DNA of 64,000 bases from Ilumatobacter fluminis (lineage in GTDB: Bacteria > Actinomycetota > Acidimicrobiia > Acidimicrobiales > Ilumatobacteraceae). Of the stretch, positions 62,069 through 64,000 are shown piece after piece. A program made the translations under genes and the position numbers. A model generated the notes under the pieces. That model was given only the letters and a program-made list of their open reading frames with translations, was not told where the DNA came from and searched no databases. The stretch covers positions 1,674,001 through 1,738,000 of the forward strand of contig NZ_SOAU01000001.1 of assembly GCF_004364865.1 (NCBI RefSeq), given 5' to 3'. Numbering within the stretch: the first letter of the stretch is position 1; each line of letters begins with the position of its first letter.

Positions 62069-62159
62069 AGTCCGTCCAGTATGGCGGTCGCGGCGACGTG
62101 CCCGTCGCGGGCTGGATCCATGGCCGGTCCTCGCACGACACGTCGGTAGCATCCAACCG

Positions 62160-63416
62160 GTGTCCCAGTTCGTCGACGAATGCCAGCTCAACGTCCGCGG
62201 TGGCGACGGCGGTGCCGGTTGCGTCTCGTTCCGCCGCGAAGGTCCCGTCGTGCGCGGCGGCCCGAACGGTGGCGACGGCGGCAAGGGCGGCGACGTCTGG
62301 CTGATCGCCGATCACAACGTCTCGTCGCTGCTCGCGTTCCGCGATCACCCGCACCGCCGTGCGACCGACGGCGTGCACGGCAAGGGCAAGGACCTCCACG
62401 GCAAGCGTGGTGAGTCGCTCGAGATCAAGGTGCCCGAGGGCACGGTGGTGAAAGACATGTACACGGGCGAGGTGCTCGCCGAGCTGTACCGACACGGCGA
62501 TCGCTTCCTCGGTGCAAACGGCGGCCGGGGTGGACGCGGCAATGCCAAGTTCCTGTCGAACTTCCGTCGTGAACCCACCTTCGCCGAACAGGGCGAACAC
62601 GGTGAGGAGCGCTGGCTGAAGCTCGAGATCCAGCTCATGGCCGACGTGGCACTCGTCGGCTTCCCGAACGCCGGCAAGAGCACCCTCATCAGCGTCATCT
62701 CGGCGGCGAAGCCGAAGATCGCCAACTATCCGTTCACGACCCTCGAGCCGAACCTCGGTGTGGTCAGCCTCGACGACGACACCAACTTCGTCGTCGCCGA
62801 CATCCCCGGCTTGATCGAGGGAGCGTCCGAGGGGCGCGGTCTCGGCTTCCAGTTCCTGCGTCACATCGAGCGTGCTCGGGTGCTGTGCCTGCTCATCGAT
62901 CTCCAGCCGATGGACGGCACCGACCCGGCGGAGCAGGAGGACATCCTGTTGCGCGAGCTCGGTTCGTATCGGCCCGATCTGCTCGAACGGCCCCGTCTGG
63001 TCGTCGGGACCAAGGCCGATGTCGTCACCCAGGACGAACTCGACGCTCTCGATTGGCAGCACCCGATCATGTCGGCGGTGACGGGTCAGGGGGTTCGTGA
63101 ACTCGTCGGCCGGATGGCGGCGCTCGTCCACGAGGCTCGCCAGAACGAACCGGAGCCCGAGGGCGTGGTGGTCATCAAGCCCGAGGTGACCGGTGCCGTG
63201 ATCGAACGGATCGGCGACGGTGAGTATCGCGTGGTCGGCCGTGAGGTCGAGCGGGTCGTGGCGCTCAACGACGTGACGACACCCGAGGCCCTCTCCTACA
63301 TCGACAATCGGCTCGACCGGCTCGGTGTGCACAAGTTGCTCCAGCGCGCCGGCGTCCAGGACGGTGACGTCGTCTGGGTCGGCGAGTTCAGCTTCGAGTA
63401 CCAGAGCGACCTGTGA
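62160..63416 (+). CDS. obgE: Obg family GTPase
   Basis: Ribosome-assembly and stress GTPase. 418 residues. The N-terminal Obg fold is Gly-rich (GGDGGAGCVSFRREG). The G domain has G1 GFPNAGKST near 167, ADIPGLIEGASEGRGLG and GTKAD. A C-terminal OCT domain follows (about 320-410). GTG 62160 follows TAGCAT (62147-62152) by 7 nt, a leaderless start. The order rplU-rpmA-obgE-proB is broken here by the LPXTG and dgt genes on the other strand. Confidence 0.96.
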   Translation: MSQFVDECQLNVRGGDGGAGCVSFRREGPVVRGGPNGGDGGKGGDVWLIADHNVSSLLAFRDHPHRRATDGVHGKGKDLHGKRGESLEIKVPEGTVVKDMYTGEVLAELYRHGDRFLGANGGRGGRGNAKFLSNFRREPTFAEQGEHGEERWLKLEIQLMADVALVGFPNAGKSTLISVISAAKPKIANYPFTTLEPNLGVVSLDDDTNFVVADIPGLIEGASEGRGLGFQFLRHIERARVLCLLIDLQPMDGTDPAEQEDILLRELGSYRPDLLERPRLVVGTKADVVTQDELDALDWQHPIMSAVTGQGVRELVGRMAALVHEARQNEPEPEGVVVIKPEVTGAVIERIGDGEYRVVGREVERVVALNDVTTPEALSYIDNRLDRLGVHKLLQRAGVQDGDVVWVGEFSFEYQSDL

Positions 63417-63436
63417 ACCGGGCGGGCGGGGACGCC

Positions 63437-64000
63437 ATGCGAGTGGTCGCGAAGATCGGGACGGCGTCGATCACCGACGACAGTGGGCAGATCTCCGGTC
63501 CGGCCATCGCCAAGCTGGCCGACGAGGTCGCCGCGCTCCGTGCCGACGGGCACGAGGTCATCGTGGTGTCGTCCGGCGCGGTGGCGACGGGCATCGCCGC
63601 GCTCGGGATGCCGGCACGCCCCACCGACATGCGCACCCTGCAGGCGGTGTCCGCCGTCGGACAGGCGCGACTGGTCGAGCGGTACCGCATCGAGTTCGAA
63701 CGACACGGCATCACGTGTGCGCAGCTCCTCGTCGATCCGTTCGACTTCGTCGAGCGGTCGCAGTACCTCCATCTGCGCAGCACGATCGAGCGGCTGCTCG
63801 AACTCGGGGTGGTCCCGATCGTCAACGAGAATGATGCGATCGCCAACGACGAGCTGCGCTACGGCGACAACGACCGCATCGCAGCACTGCTCGCCAACAG
63901 CGCCGGTGCCGACGTACTGGTGTTGCTCACCGACATGGACGGGGTCTACACCGCCGACCCCCGGACGACCCCCGACGCCGAGCTGATCCCGTTGGTCCGC
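63437..64000 (+). CDS. proB: Glutamate 5-kinase (3' end outside the window)
   Basis: Phosphorylates glutamate for proline synthesis. The first 188 codons are seen. The amino-acid kinase fold shows VVAKIGTASITDD, VSSGAVATG, VSAVGQARLVERY, VPIVNENDAIA and VLLTDMDGVYTADPR. The start may be ATG 63437 or GTG 63413, the latter overlapping the obgE stop (GTGA). The ORF stays open to the window edge. Confidence 0.95.
   Translation, partial: MRVVAKIGTASITDDSGQISGPAIAKLADEVAALRADGHEVIVVSSGAVATGIAALGMPARPTDMRTLQAVSAVGQARLVERYRIEFERHGITCAQLLVDPFDFVERSQYLHLRSTIERLLELGVVPIVNENDAIANDELRYGDNDRIAALLANSAGADVLVLLTDMDGVYTADPRTTPDAELIPLVR

Overview
The window is a high-GC chromosomal segment of an actinobacterium. 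WhiB, an F420-dependent luciferase-like oxidoreductase, an actinobacterial CGAAC-N4-GTTCG SOS box, leaderless start codons throughout, LPXTG surface proteins and the order (radical SAM pair)-rne-rplU-rpmA-obgE-proB all fit. The mixture looks most like Acidimicrobiia (an Ilumatobacter-like marine lineage). That placement is an inference from gene content; no 16S is present. Codon third positions are overwhelmingly G/C.

Layout. 1-4.3 kb: a minus-strand operon of F420 oxidoreductase, lipoprotein and ppc. 4.4-9.4 kb: a class A penicillin-binding protein, a zinc-ribbon coiled-coil protein, a membrane protein, a histidine phosphatase and a PlsC acyltransferase. 9.4-12.7 kb: a pair of bacterial-PH membrane proteins and a secreted protein. 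12.9-20.8 kb: a c-di-GMP signalling block (GGDEF; 6xPAS-GGDEF-EAL-CZB; rnpB on the minus strand; a PAS-only array). 20.9-26.5 kb: a redox group (two Tat-exported ferritin-like proteins, rubrerythrin, a GlpC/HdrD-like Fe-S protein, DUF3501, WhiB). 26.5-32.9 kb: trpD, thrB, a DEDDh-GIY-YIG nuclease under two SOS-box-like sites, a NYN-domain protein and two unknowns. 33-37.8 kb: tig-clpP-clpX-folC. 37.9-44.1 kb: a giant LPXTG surface protein, an amidohydrolase and a membrane protein. 44.2-50.9 kb: ndk and the cell-elongation cluster mreB-mreC-mreD-mrdA-rodA. 51.1-58.5 kb: the radical SAM pair, rne, a cupredoxin-like lipoprotein, a TetR regulator, a selenoprotein candidate, then rplU-rpmA. 58.7-64 kb: a SpaA-like LPXTG protein, dgt, obgE and the start of proB.

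The most striking object is at 57369-57683. It is a HesB/IscA-like gene whose 30th codon is an in-frame TGA at the position of the first iron-sulfur ligand cysteine. GC3-rich coding sequence continues on both sides. A bacterial SECIS-like hairpin, with the same GGUC loop as E. coli fdhF, starts 14 nt after the TGA. Ordinary gene calling would truncate or miss this protein. Other unusual items are a 7-codon leaderless upstream ORF coupled to plsC, a 7-PAS protein without an output domain, a 14-bp palindrome before rubrerythrin, a 65-bp tandem repeat that supplies the rodA stop codon, a 71-bp tandem repeat copying the end of rpmA, and Thr-rich inserts inside MreC.

A recurrent promoter signature, TANNNT followed 6-9 nt later directly by ATG/GTG, precedes many genes. 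I used it to choose starts where no ribosome binding site is visible.
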